64,000 nucleotides of DNA from Piper betle (GCA_033002965.1 JAURVB010003045.1:146374-210373), one strand, 5' to 3'. Shown: positions 34,108 to 46,950, counted from the stretch's first letter. Made by a program: numbers and translations. Notes: generated by a model from the letters alone, not told the origin.

Positions 34108-37031
34108 TGTAAAACCCGTGACTCGAGTCAGAGTTTTACGGGAGTGAACCAGTCGATTCAACCGTCGGTTCGAGTCGAGTCAGCTTCATGGACCACGAGC
34201 TGAGTTGAGGCCAGCTGTGAGTTATGAGCGATGAGGGTCATGTATGCTCAAGTGTACGATGATAACGTCTAAAAGATGATGAAAAATGGGTTATCAAGTA
34301 TATGGAGGTATACAATATTGATTGTTATTTTTATTTGATCGTAGAATAGTTTTAGGCCGAATAACGCATTAGGACGTGTTGGATTATATTCGGGTGGGTT
34401 ATTAGTTATAGAGCATGTCATTTGGATGTTGTTGTGTTTGTTTTATTTTATGGGATTTTTCCATATTTTTCTAGATTTTTTTAGAATTTATTACGAACTA
34501 GTTATTATTTTGACTCGAGTAGGAATCGAGTCAATACTTAATTACGAAACTGCCACTAGAGTATATTTTCTCCCTCCCGACACTTACCCTCCCAAAACCC
34601 TCGCCGCTGTGTGCTACCGCTGCCGCTGACGCCGCACTGCCGCGATCGCCGCTCCGCCTTGCCGCGCTGTCGCCGTGCCACCCCGACCGACCTCGGCCAC
34701 CGATCGCCTGCCGGCGTGCCGCCGCGATGCCACGAAGCCACCTCGGCCGTCGCCACTCCGGGCCGGATTCCGCCACCGTTCGGTCGCCGTCGCCGCCGCT
34801 GTGACCACCAGTCTCACCCTCTCGCCGTCGCCGACGTTTCCCCCACCATCCCGAGCGCCGTCGAGGCCGGCCGCAGCCCCGATCGGAGCACGCCGCCGCC
34901 GCCACCCATTTTCAACGCCGCCGCCGACAGCCATCGCCGCCCTGGCTGCTTTGTTTGACACCACCATCGGACCAAGCTCGTCGAGCTGGTGCCGATAGAC
35001 CCCCTGATTGCCCCGTCCCGAATCATCGCCAGAAAACTGTCTGGAAAACTGCCGACACTCGCCGGAAAACCGCCGGAACCGCCAGAAAATTGGATTCGTG
35101 GGAAATTCGCCGGATCATCCGCCGAACGCACCCGGTCCAATCTGATCGGACTTCGGACACTGCTAGGTGCCGAATTCGAGTTTCGAGCCACGAAACGGAA
35201 ACCCTAGCCGTCGCCGATTTTCGACGACGCGAGGTATAATTTATTTTAACTTAATTATTTGAAAGTATTGATTATTAGAATTGCATGCTAGGATTGGTGA
35301 ATTGTGTGTTATAATAATATATATAAATGTAGATTTGATTAAGGATAAAATATGAAATTTGTTTGATTGAGTGGTGTTAAAAATGGAGGCTAAGAAACTA
35401 ATTAGGGTAACTAGGTAATGATCATGATCTAATGCAAACTAGCCTAAGTAGACTTGCTAGAATTGATATAGGTTGATGTGTGTTGACTGATGCGTGATTG
35501 TGTTGATTGTGTGTGCATGCTATAGGATGTGTGATTCATCATGCAGGCATTAGTTTTTAGCTTGATTGTGTAGGTACGGTGTAGGAGCTCGCCGCCTAGG
35601 CGCGTGGACCCGTTTGGAGCTTCTACCAGGTCCGTTTAGGACTCGTTCTCTGTATTTACGCTATTCTATTGTGTATTTGATTTATCATGTGCAGGACGAG
35701 TTAAGTGGTGTTTTATCGGATCCCACTTAACTCGGGCCATTTAGCCAACGGTTCTTTTTTCGGATTAATAACCCTCGAGGATGAGATCCCTCGAGTTTGT
35801 TTTCGAACTTCAGATCCAGCTCACGATGCCTTCGGGCCTATTGTATAAATCCCAACCCAGGCCTATATATATATAGTTTTCGTGTGTTCGGTGAGAGATG
35901 GAATGAGGGTTACTGACGGCCACGCCTTCAGATAGGGCGTGTGCTCGAAAGAGCGGGCTCTGGAGCTGGGGAGAACCCACTTCGTTCCCGAAGGATCCGG
36001 ACAACTCCACCTTTGAGTTCCTCAAACCCGGAGAAGTGTGGAGGTTTACGGGTACTGCAATGCAGCGCATGTCTAGACTTGTGGTTCAAAGGGTACTGAA
36101 GGCGACTGCCTGAGAGTGCTCGGCCTTTGTGCTCAAGGCCAGGAGTAATATGGAAGGTGCAGAGGGAGGTAAGGAATGAGATTTGATGCGAGAAGAGATA
36201 GAGAAATGGCCAAGGTATGAGAATGAGAAAGAAAGGGGGACACTGTCGACCCGAGGGCGACGGCTCCCGTATGTGCCGTGATGAGAGTTCTTGAGGAAGT
36301 ATATGGTTTTGATTCAACAGGAGAGTTTGCTCTCCTGTGCCAAATTGATATTAGTTATTTTCCGGGCCGGTAACACTCGTTACTGACGGTTTTTCTATAT
36401 ATATGTAGGTGAGGAATGCGAGCGATGAAAGCTGTCGGGACTGCGGAGGAGCAGCACGGAACTGCGCACACATGTACCTGCCACGTGTAACGTATAATGA
36501 TGGTGTGTTATTGTTACGTGAATGATAATTTTGATATGTTTGCTTGAATGAATTACTTGTTATGAAACGAACAGATAAATATGAATGAGTAGGGAGCCTT
36601 AGAGTTCAGACTCGGCTCAGGTAAAAACGAATGAGATAATGATTGAATGTCATGGTAGATTGTTATATGTTATCGTATTTGTTATGTGTTATCGTATTTT
36701 CATAAAATATTTATATACCCTTGTTGTGGACAGGTTGGCCCCTATTGCACTTTTAGGGGAAACTTTGTCCGTTTTTCCGTAGTAGTATATATTTTCTTTT
36801 GGTTTCTCATTTATTGTTTTGTCTTATCTTTGCTTGCACGTCATGGCATGTATGTAGGACTCCGTTAGAATCCAATTGTTCCCATTCATGAATTTCATAT
36901 TTGCATCTCCATCTTAAGACGCCGAGAGTAGATCCGGGTCAGCTTAACCGAATCTAGTAGATTAGCGAACGGTTCAGTCGCCGGTGACATTTCCGGGTTG
37001 GTTCACGGGTGAGCCGAAACGGGATGTTACA
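34108..37031 (+). mobile_element. Solo LTR of family LTR-A, 2924 bp, with TATAC target duplication
   Basis: Starts TGTAAAACCCGTGACTCGAG and ends GAAACGGGATGTTACA. Both ends match the LTRs at 43960-46841 and 49006-51861 (reverse orientation). It is flanked by TATAC on both sides (34103-34107 and 37032-37036), a perfect 5-bp duplication. No internal sequence is present, so the element was reduced by recombination between its two LTRs. A GC-rich core lies at 34580-35235 and a TATA box at 35864-35875. Open frames on both strands of the GC-rich core (for example 34531-34967) are not conserved in length or frame in the other LTR copies. Confidence 0.95.
35864..35875 (+). promoter_or_regulatory. TATA box of the LTR-A promoter
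   Basis: TATATATATATA follows CCCAACCCAGGCC and precedes a region shared by all LTR-A copies. The same site, reversed, is seen at about 45103-45114 and 50152-50162. It would place the RNA start about 30 bases downstream, leaving an R-U5 of about 1.1 kb. Confidence 0.6.
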
Positions 37032-38719
37032 TATACAAAGTAAGTAATTTTGTGTTACTTTATCATTTTTTATTAAATACGTTTGAACTTGACTAAGCTC
37101 CCCAAGCTCCATCGAAGGGTTATCTACTTATCTCTTTATGCCTAGAGCAAGGTGATCCTTTTCCCCTCTCTTTTCTCTTCATTTTTCTATCATCCATGAC
37201 GTTTAAGTGGTCATCCATGGTATATCATATTATATCATCATGTTTTTATAATTTGTTGGTGTTTATTAATTAATTATAATGTACGTTAAGTGTTGTTATG
37301 CATTTTTCTCCATACTTTGTATGATTTGAGAATGGGCTAAGTTTTGAGATATTTTAATGCAGAAACTTGGAATCTTTATGCATGTTGGGGTTTGATCTTG
37401 TTGAAGTTGATAATTAGAAATCTGTTTGGGTTAATTTGAGTGTGTATTGACTTCTAAAGGTAGAGTTTTTGGTGAGTTTAGTAGTAGTCCACATCTCTGC
37501 AGGTCAGGTGGCTGAGAAGAAGACCATAATAGTTGATCTTAGGAATACAATTTCTTTCGAAAAATATCCAGAAACATTAACTTTGACATTACGAAGAAAT
37601 ACCTAAAATTTTAGCTAAAATAGTCGTCATTAAGGGTTTTAACCTTTATTAATATATAGAGCCAAATTACTTTGTTTTCTGTAATCCTTGTCCTTGTTCG
37701 ATATTGGCGAATTATTTGACACCCTTAGAGATGAAATATCTTCACGTAACTTTCAAGAAACAATCACCTATAAGTTAATTAGAAGTGCATAAAATTTAAT
37801 CTAAATTGGGATTCATTTGATAGGCGAAGCAAGCAGGAATTTATAGAGTGTAGATACATAATGCCAAATTCTAGATTACATGGCCAAATTAGATAATTTA
37901 TTTTGAGGGGTAAATGAAAGTATTTTCACCTAAAAAATTTGAAAATATTTTTATCCTAATGTTAAATCCAAGGCTTTAAAATTTCATTATATTTGGACGT
38001 CATTTGAGTAGTTAATAAAATTTGTCATTATATGTATTTCTAGATAATATCAGATTTTCCAGGTTCTTGGTCGAGGTTCAGAAAATTGGTTAAGGCTAGA
38101 CTGTATATTTTCTAATTAAATTTAATCAATATGTTCACATAAATGTTAAGATAATCTTCTAAAATTTTAGACGATTTAGATATTTTGGATTTTAACCATT
38201 TTTCTATACATAAACTGCTCATAATTTTACATGTTAGACAACTTATATGCCAATGTGTATTGAATATGCATGTGTTTATGAACAGATTAATATGACATGG
38301 TACATGTATGGATGTGTAGTCTTGTGTTGTATGAGAATGTTGGATTGTGTTGAGGAGTTATCATGCATTTCATATTATGCATCTAACCATAAATAGAAAT
38401 TAAGTAGTGCTGCTTCATGTTACGACACATGGAGTGAGCGTGCCGCATTAGGGCAAGGAGTTCCACTCATGGGTCCGCTTGGATTCATTTTGCTTAATCT
38501 AATGCTTCATTCTATCATGTTTTATTTATGATTAAGGGTGAGATTAGTGTTGTTTTAATTGAATCTCACTAATTCTAGGTCATCTAGTTTACTTTTTTAT
38601 AGTTTAATAAAATTATAAAGATGATATCCCTTGACCTGATTTTGAAAACTATGAGATCCAGCCAAAATCACTTCGACACTATTTATAATTTTTTTACCTA
38701 GGCCTATATATATATAGGA

Positions 38720-38945
38720 AAGTTACTCCGCACCGGGTGCAGAAAAAATCTTCTGCGCCCCCTTAATGTCAGGGCTGTCCGATTATAAAGACAGCGCAGA
38801 TCTAAAAAAAATCTGATATGGGCCGTCCGATTACAAGGATGGTCGAGATCACATTTTAAAGCTGGGCCGTCCTTATAATCGGACAACCCAGACACGCGGG
38901 GCGCAGAAAATTTTTCTATACCTAACACAGAATAACTAATTTAAT
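38720..38945. mobile_element. MITE-like element in a TA tract
   Basis: Left and right parts contain inverted copies of AGAAAAAATCTTCTGCGCCCC (first 20 bases; 38743) and GGGGCGCAGAAAATTTTTCT (38898). Between them are internal inverted motifs (GGCTGTCCGATTATAAAGAC against TCCTTATAATCGGACAACCC). The element is bordered by CTATATATATATAGG on the left and TATACCTAACAC / ATATATATATATAGG on the right. The open frame 38928-38704 on the minus strand only reads through this palindrome. Confidence 0.65.
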
Positions 38946-38954
38946 ATATATATA

Positions 38955-39060
38955 TATAGGTAAAAGTTTTTCTCAGCCAAAGGCAAAGAACCTTTTGTGC
39001 CACGTATTAATGTGGACCATCCGTTTATATAGACAGTTCGAATTAATACGGTAAGATGAT
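38955..39060. mobile_element. Possible second, partial MITE of the same kind
   Basis: After ATATATATATATAGG comes AAAAGTTTTTCTCAGCC, then TAATGTGGACCATCCGTTTA and TATAGACAGTTCGAATTAAT. This resembles the start and the GGCCGTCCGATTA motif of the MITE just upstream. The right end is not seen. Confidence 0.4.
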
Positions 39061-39816
39061 AATACCCTAGTCAATGTTCAGGCCTCCCCCTTTCATAAGC
39101 CAACACATTTTATAAGCCAACGGTGCCGCCACCACCGCCTCCGGCTGTAGGCTTCCGACCCTTGCTGCATCCGACCCTCGCTGCCCTGCCACCGCCTCCA
39201 AAATTGCAAGGCGTTATGCTATCATATGATGTTATACTTGATGATTGGCTTACCAAATCTATAGCTTAATCAGATGGTTTGGTCTGGATTTAACTTCTTT
39301 TGAAAATCCATTTACACCCTATGGTTTCCATACCGGTGGTAAATCCCTTAGTACCCATATCCCATGTGCTAGTGTGGAAACCATTTCACTTTTCATTGCT
39401 TCCTTCCATAAAAGAGCACCTCTTGTAGCTATTGTTTGACTATAAGTCAAAGGATCTTCTACTAAGTCTCTAATAAGTCACGTAATCGTAAGGTCGAAAC
39501 TAACAAAATGAAATGATCCATGCATGTCATTCAAGAATGCATCATAGTAGCATTACTTTAAAGTTCAAACCCTTAGTTGTAATAGGGGTGCACCTCTTTT
39601 GCAAATTGGGTGGCTATATTACACTCAAACATAAGTTTAGAGCCCTCCTATATTATGTTATACACATGTGTATGTAGTAGTCCGTTAGGGTTTCCTATGC
39701 CTCCTTGAGGGTTAAGATCTGTTATGTGTAGTTAATTCGATTTAGTAGTTTAATGAATAGCTAGCCAAGTCTAATATTGTAATTTAGTCCAGCAACGGGC
39801 TAAATCAAGTGTTACA

Positions 39817-40092
39817 CAAGCCCTAGAAAAACAGGGTCAAGTAAGAAACAAGTGATAGAGATGCTTGAGGAACAAATCACCATCTCCACCAAGAAAAAGA
39901 AGAGAAAAACAAATAAGTTGATGAGCAAGTGAAGAAGGTAGTCTAGAAAAAGAAGGCAATAGCTGATGAAGAAAAAGGATAGCCAGCTAAACAAATATCT
40001 TCGAGAAGAATAATGCTAGCCAAGAGATCAAATCCAAAGGAGCTAGCTATATCATAATGGAAAATTGAAGAAAATATTTTTGTTAGTGAAAT
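39817..40092 (+). pseudogene. Second, truncated copy of the plant-transposon ORF start
   Basis: From CAAGCCCTAGAAAAA this repeats 27114-27350 closely (QVIEMLEEQITISTKKKK in translation), directly after an LTR-C end as in the first copy. It then jumps to the bases equivalent to 27568-27600 (GGAAAATTGAAGAAAA) and stops. The conserved domain is absent here. Confidence 0.75.
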
Positions 40093-40094
40093 AT

Positions 40095-41603
40095 TTTTTA
40101 GATGTAGAACATTAGTGGCGGTTTTTTATCGAATACCTCAATGGTCGTGCCATTTAGCAAAATTTATGGTAAATTAATAAAACTTTTAGGCTGAAATCCC
40201 TTGATATTTTTAAAAAGCTAATCTCCATACACTTTCTTATATAAGCATTACCTAAGCCTATTATACGTGTAGGAGGGTTTCATTTTATGAACTTGGGAGT
40301 ATTGTATGGATAGTATGAATTGTATTAATGCTCCTTTAAACCCTAAAGTAGTGCAATGTATGAAGGTACTATGTAACGTAACATATTTCCAAAATTTGTG
40401 GCACTAACATAAAAATCTATTCCAATACCATCTGAGTACCATGACAGGTGTTATATGGAGGGTGTGAAGGCATAAGTTATGTATTTAAGTATGCTTTGCC
40501 AAGCTTATTTGCCAGCTTATGTTATATAATTCTTCTTACTTACAGCCAGCCTATGTTATATAATTCTTCTTACTTACAGCCCTATGAGTGTTTGTCTGAA
40601 GCTACTAAGTTTCTCGTGGATAGTGAATTTCCCATTTGCTAGTCTTAAAATATCATTAGTTATTACAAACCAGTAATCAAATTTATTTAATTACTAACGT
40701 GTTGTCTATAAGTATGTAGGTGAGGCCCCTTTGCATTGGCCAACTTAGGCACGCAAATCTACAGCTCATGGTGGTGGCGGGGGCCCTATATTATGTATTT
40801 GGTTTGTATTAGTGGGCATATGCCTTGAACCAACGCACTATGTATGATTCTAGAATAGGTGTATGTTTATTATATTATCATTAGAACTGTCATGCATGAT
40901 ATTTAACTATGGGACGAAGGCTAACAATCTTCTCTAAAGTGTGTAAGCCTCAAAGTCCCAAAACACAATGAGGAGCAATTTAATCTACACGAAACTTATT
41001 TGGTTGTAGTTGTGTGTAAATGTTAGAGAAACGTGGACTAGATAAGCTTACAGTTTATACCACACAAAGAGTCCACGTGAAGACAAGTATTAGGGTATTA
41101 TGCCCTCATACAAGATGATGCCTTTTGTTTTAATTTATCGGTTGTAGGGTGTGGAACAGGTAAGTACAACCCAATGTTTTTGTTACCGTAATTCATTATC
41201 ATTGATTAATATAATACCCTATCAAAATCACTAAAACTAAGTATAAAAACTGGATCATGCATCCGCATCTTTCAAGAACTCAACCCCTTAATTGCATTGA
41301 AGGTGTTACCTTCGTGTAGCTCGGAGTGATCATTGTATAGGAAGGTCACCCTCTTAGTCTCAGGGGAGGTGTTGCGACTTTTGTGGTTCGGAGTGCTTGT
41401 TTCAGAAGCCTCAAGTTTAATATCCTTTCTTTGTTAGTGTGATTAGCATGCATTATATGAGAATCTTGAAAGGTGTATACCCTAAGCCTCCTTGAGGTTA
41501 AATTCGCTTCTGTATAGTTTGTACGATAGTAGTCTAATGAATAACTTTCAAAATTATAACATCAAGATTCAGTCCATTCTTTGGGCCAAATTGGGGTGTT
41601 ATA
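40095..41603 (+). repeat. LTR-C copy, plus orientation, 5' truncated
   Basis: Shares ATCCCTTGATATTTTTAAAA-type sequence, CCTAAGCCTATTATACGTGT, GGTACTATGTAACGTAACAT, GGTGGTGGCGGGGGCCCTAT and the final block ending GGGGTGTTATA (41603) with other LTR-C copies. The terminal CA has become TA. A 34-bp tandem duplication lies at 40511-40578. Confidence 0.65.
40511..40578. repeat. 34-bp tandem duplication
   Basis: Two copies starting GCCAGC at 40511 and 40545, both continuing TATGTTATATAATTCTTCTT. They differ by one base, so the duplication is young compared with the LTR around it. Confidence 0.93.
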
Positions 41604-42442
41604 GTCCAAGCCACAAGAGAGGCAACACCTACCCTACAACTAAAAGGGTGACTTTCAAATGCGATAATCATCCCAAGCCACACAAAGACAACACCCAGTG
41701 CAACTCAAAGATTGAGTTCTTGAAAAATGTAGTGACAAAATCTGATTCTTATACTTAGTTTTAGTAATTGGATTAAATAACTTAATTTCTTGATATAAAT
41801 GAGTTGCAATAAATTAAACACTAGATTGTAGTTACATGTTCTACATACCCGCAATAATAAAATTGCACAAAGGCATCATCGGATGCTAGGGCATCTTATC
41901 CTAATGCCCGGTCTTCACGCGGATTCTTCACTTGGTATGAACCATGTGCTCTTCCTACCCACATTTCTCTTCACACACACATCCAGTTGCAACCAAATAT
42001 GTTTCTTGTACATAAGTTTGCTCCTCAGCATGTTCCAGGACTTAGAGGGTTAAGCCTTTGTCCTTAAGTGTCACTCCGCATGATATTACTACTAATAATA
42101 AAGTATTAAACACACGTAATCAATCATCATGTCATAGTCCAATCCAAAATACGGTTTATGGATCATGCCCATAAAATAATATAGTCCACAAAATAAATTC
42201 AAGTACACAGTAAAATAGCACAGGGCCCCAATGTACAATTCATACCCTTTGGCTTAAGATTTTATTTGTTGTTTGATTTAGGATGGCCTTTGGTTTGATT
42301 CAAGTTACCTTTTGGTTCAATCTAGTTTGGCTTAGATTTTGGCTCCCAGCTCTAGGGAGAGTTGGTGTTGCTAGTGCTTTTATTTTGAAGGCTTTTGGCT
42401 CATGTGGGTGCTTGTTGGTACAGTTTTGTTTGACATGCATTG
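41604..42442 (-). repeat. Interior stub and LTR-C fragment in minus orientation
   Basis: The first ~160 bases carry a short frame with NTYPTTKRVTFKCDNHPKPH and no recognised domain. From about 41840 to 42240 the sequence is an approximate reverse complement of LTR-C R/U5 (compare ATGGATCATGCCCATAAAAT at 42155 with the reverse of 40800-40830). It also parallels 60010-60170. The stretch 42241-42442 is rich in TTTGGCTT repeats and unassigned. Confidence 0.5.
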
Positions 42443-42943
42443 TGTAAAACCCATGATTTGAGTCAGCGTTTTATAGTTTGAACAGGTCAGTTCGACCATT
42501 ATTTCCAGCATGGATAATTTCAGAACACGCGTACCAAACTGAGGCCGGTCTTGTGTTATAAACCATGAGAGTCGTGTGTGCCCAAGCATATGATGATAAT
42601 GTCAGTAAAACAACAGCAGGATGTGTTATCAAAATATATAAGAGTATGCCAGATTTTCTTTATTTATTTTAATTAGATCATAGAATTATTTTTAAGCCAA
42701 ATAACACATTAGGATGCGTTACGGGCAGTTTGGGTGGGTTATTAATTATAGAGCATGTTATTGTAATATTGTGTGTATTATGTTTTATGGAATATTTTCC
42801 TATTTTTTTTGGATTTTTTAGAATTATTATGAGTTAGTATTATTTTGCTCGAGTCAGAGTCGAGTAAAGTTTTAATTACGAGATGACCATTCGTTTTTCT
42901 CACCAACTATTCATTTTTCTCACCAATCATTTGGGGTGTTACA
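42443..42943 (+). repeat. Internally deleted LTR of the LTR-A lineage
   Basis: Starts TGTAAAACCCATGATTTGAG like the solo LTR, follows it to the ATTACGAGATGACCA site (34550 equivalent), and then jumps to GGGGTGTTACA at 42943. The flanks CATTG (42438-42442) and CGCTG (42944-42948) differ at two transition positions, so a target duplication is possible but not shown. Confidence 0.65.
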
Positions 42944-43225
42944 CGCTGTGTTTTAGAAGTAGTTAATAAGTTCGTTTACATGTTAGAGACGTCATTTGGG
43001 GTGGGTGGGGGGGGGTGTTAGTCATGCATTTAGGGACAAGATATTATCAAATATCTAAGTGATGTGACCTTTGACTTGCTATCACACTACTTCCTTATAA
43101 TCTTCTACTCTGTGTATGTGACCAGTTTGACTTTATACTTATTTAAGGAGTACTTTAGTGTTGTACCGTTACAAAAGTCATGAAATTTGTAGAAGTACAA
43201 TTTATTTAGAGCTCTAAAGATGTCA
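42944..43225. other. No feature recognised
   Basis: Contains a G-rich run near 43000-43018 and otherwise AT-rich sequence. Confidence 0.4.
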
Positions 43226-43959
43226 TGTGACACCCCAATTTCAATTCACCTAAGAACCGGATCGGAAATATTGTGATTGAGTCGAGTCATGTCTAAAGTA
43301 ACTATTCTATAGGACTCGATCAATAATATAGATCAAAGTAACCCGCTTGGTGTCAAGAGAATGGAATATATAGCTAAATATGCATAAAAAATACATCACA
43401 TATATGTAAAAGTGTAAAAGAAAATAACTACACTGATCTCATGTATGTATAGCGTTTATCTTTCTTCCCATCAAAGCTAACTAATAATCACAAAACCTAC
43501 ATATATAATATTAAAAATATTAGTAATGAGTGTTACTAATCTAGAAATAACTAATAGTCAAGCTAGCACAAGAGAGTTGACCCTCCGGTTTAAGTGAAAA
43601 CATTTACATACCCATTCACAGAATCTCTCATAAGGCGTCAATTAGGAGTTGTCGACCTCGCACGATAGCGTCCACTTTCTATCTAATCTCATACTTCATC
43701 AACTTTAAAAAAACTATCACTTTCACAAGAATGCACTTTCTTTTCTTTCAGCCCTCAACATCCTTCATATCACTCTTTGCCCTAAGTACAGAGGCCGAGT
43801 ATTCTCAGACATGCGCCTTCAGTAACCCTTAAAACCACAAGTCTAGACATGCACTGCATTGTTATACTCGTAAACCAACACACTTTTCCAGGTTTGAGGA
43901 ACTCAAATGTGAAATTGTCAGGATACCTCGGGAATAGAACGAATGCTCACCAAATCCAG

Positions 43960-46841
43960 TGTAACACCCCGTTTTGGCTCACCCGTGAACCGACCCGGAA
44001 ATGTCACCGGCGACTGAACCGTTCGCTAATGTACTGGTTCGGTTAAGCCGACCCGGATCTGCCCTCGGCGTCTTAAGATGGGGATGCAACCATGAGATGC
44101 ATGAATGGGAACAATTGGGTTCTAACGGAGTCCTACATGCATGTGATGATATGCAAGCAAAACAAAACCATTCAACAAGCAAGAAATTTAAATAAAAATT
44201 CATTAATATTTACGGAAAAACGGACAAAATCTCCCCTAAAAGTGCAATAGGGGCCAACCTGTCCACAACAAGGGTATATAAATATTTTATCAAAATACGA
44301 TAAAACATAACAATCTACTATGGCATTCAGTCATTATCTCTTTCGTTTCATCTGAGCCGAGTCTGAACTCCAAGGCTCCCTACTCATTCACAATTATCCG
44401 CTCGTCTCATAAGAAGCAATTTATCAAGACAAAAACATTCTAATTATCATTCACACAGCATTAACACACCATCATTATACATTACACGCGGCAGGTACAT
44501 GTGTGCGCGGTTCCGTGCTGCTCCTCCGTAGTCCCAACAGCTTTCATCGCTCGCATTCCTCACCTACATATATATAGAAAAACCGTCAGTAACGAGTGTT
44601 ACCGGCCCGGAAAATAACTAATATCAATCTGGCACAGGAGAGCAAACTCTCCTGTTGAATGAAAACCATATACTTCCTCAAGAACTCTCATCAGGGCACA
44701 TATGGGAGCCGTCGCCCTCGGGTCGACAGCGTCCCCCTTTCTTTCTCATTCTCATACCTTAGCCATTTCTCTATCGCTTCTCGCATCAAATCTCATTCCT
44801 TTTCGCCCTCTACACCTTCCATATTACTCCTGGCCTTGAGCACGAAGGCCGAGCACTCTCAGGCAGTCGCCTTTAGTACCCTTTGAAACCACAAGTCTAG
44901 ACATGCGCTGCATTGCAGTACCCGTGAACCTCCACACTTCTCCGGGTTTGAGGAACTCAAAGGTGGAGTTGTCAGGATCCCTCGGGAATGAAACGGCCCG
45001 CACACCATTCCAGAGCCCACTATCGACTCACACATGCCCGCTCGCGTAGCACGGTAGTCGGATTTCCCTCATTCAATCTCTCACTGAAAACGCGAAAACT
45101 ATACATATATATATAGGTCTAGGTTGGGATTTATACAATAGGCCCGAAGGCATCGTGAGCTGGATCTGAAGTTCGAAAACAAACTCGAGGGATCTCATCC
45201 TCGAGGGTTATTAATCCAGAAAATCGTTGGCTAAATGGCCCGAGTTAAGTGGGATCCGATAAAACGCCACTTAACTCGTCCTGCACATGATAAATCAAAT
45301 ACACAATAGAGTAGCGTAAAAATAGAGAACGAGTCCTAAACGGACCTGGTAGAAGCTCCAAGCGTGTCCTCATGCCTAGGCGGCGAGCTCCTACTCCGTA
45401 CCTACACATCGAAACTAAATACTAACGCCCGCTCATGATGCAGTCATACATCCTATATCACACATACATCCATCACGCATCAATCAACACACATCAACCT
45501 ATATCAATTCTAGCAAATCTACTTAGGTTAGTTTGCATTAGATCATGATCATTACCTAGTTACCCTAATTAGTTTCTTAGCCTCCATTTTTAACACCGCT
45601 CAATCAAACAAATTTCATATTTTATCCTTAATCAAATCTACATTTATATATATAATCATAACACGCAATTCACCAATCCTAGCATGCAATTCTAATAATC
45701 AATACTTTTAAATAATTAAGTTAAAATAAATTATACCTCGTGTAGGGTTCGTGGCTCGAATTCTGGCACCCTATGGCGTTCCGAAGTTCGATAGGGTTCA
45801 ATCGGAGGGATTCGGCAGAAGATCAGGTGATTTCCAACGAATTTGGGTGAATCCAGTTTTCCGGCGACTTCCGGCGATTTTTCTACGACTGTCGCAGCGG
45901 TTTTCGGTGACTGTTCTGGCAGGGCAATCAGGGGGTAAGGGTTAGCACCGGCTCGGCGAGCTCGTCCCAATGGTGGTGACGGCAAGGGAGGCCGCGGCGG
46001 CGATGACCGCCGACGGCGGCGTCAAGTTAGGTTGGGGCGGTCGGTTGCTCCGATCAGGCCCACGGCCAGCCTCGACGGTGGCTCTAGGTAAGGGGGAAAC
46101 GTCGGGGAGGTCAAGGTGGTGGTCGTCAGGGTCACGGTGGCGGTGGCGCAGCCCGAACAACGGCGAATCGACAAGGAGGGACGTCGCGGCTTGTGGGGCG
46201 ATTCCAGCGTCGTGGCGGCAAGACGGTGGCCGGGGTCGGTCGTGGCGGCACGGCGACGGCACGACGGGGCGGAGCGGCGTTGATTTGCAGCAGTGCGACG
46301 TCGGCAGCGACGCCGGCGGAAACCACAGTGTCCGGCAGAGGGTTTTGGGAGGGGAAAGTGTCGGGGAAAGGAGAAAAACACTCCTAGTGGCAAACTCGTA
46401 AATAAGTATTGACTCGATTCCTGACTCGAGTCAAAATAATAACTAGTTCGTAATAAATTCTAAAAAAATCTAGAAAAATATGAAAAAAATCCCATAAAAT
46501 AAAACAAACACAACAACATCCAAATGACATGCTCTATAACTAATAACCCACCCGAATATAATCCAACGCGTCCTAATGCGTTATTCGGCCTAAAACTATT
46601 TCTACGATCAAACATATAAAAAGAAAAAAATACTGCATACTTTCATATATTCTGATAACTCATTTCTCACCATCTTCTCGACGTTATCATCATATATTCA
46701 GGTACACCTGACTCTCATCGCTCATAACTCACGGCTGGCCTCGACTCAGCATGCGGTTCATGAAACTGACTCGACTCGAACCAACGGTCGAACCGACTGG
46801 TTCGGTAACGTAAAACCCTGACTCGAGTCACGGGTTTTACA
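43960..46841 (-). repeat. 3' LTR of the TR-GAG element (LTR-A)
   Basis: Runs from TGTAACACCCCGTTTTGGCT to CACGGGTTTTACA. It matches the right LTR along its whole length with scattered differences, many of them C/T or G/A at CG sites. It contains the reversed TATA region near 45103 and the GC-rich core at 45740-46390. The core's open frames (45942-46401) are not a gene. Confidence 0.95.
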
Positions 46842-46854
46842 AACTTCCCTCCTT
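46842..46854 (-). other. Polypurine tract of the TR-GAG element
   Basis: The minus strand reads AAGGAGGGAAGTT immediately before the 3' LTR start TGTAAAACCC. Confidence 0.9.
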
Positions 46855-46950
46855 ATAAAAATTTCGTCCTCAAAATTTTAGATTAAGGAGGCTTCACTCT
46901 GGTAGCTATCTACTAAATGTGAAATCTGAAGTGAGACGCTTGCGTACCTG

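Larger units (their letters stand above)
33120..39816 (+). repeat. LTR-C copy interrupted by three younger insertions
   Basis: The U3 part is at 33120-33151, 33631-34107 and 37037-38700. The R/U5 part runs from about 39430 to GTGTTACA ending at 39816, matching the other LTR-C end at 27113. It is interrupted by a CGAG-rich element (33152-33630), a solo LTR-A (34108-37031) and MITE-like insertions (38720-39060). A GC-rich patch near 39120-39200 has no clear relative. Confidence 0.65.

Noticed and set aside
34531..35239. Several overlapping ORFs on both strands in the LTR-A GC-rich core
   Set aside because: Lengths and frames are not kept in the cores at 45740-46401 and 50790-51413. GC-rich DNA has few stops by chance.
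42438..42948. Target duplication CATTG/CGCTG around the deleted LTR
   Set aside because: Two of five bases differ. Transitions could explain this but it is not enough to claim.
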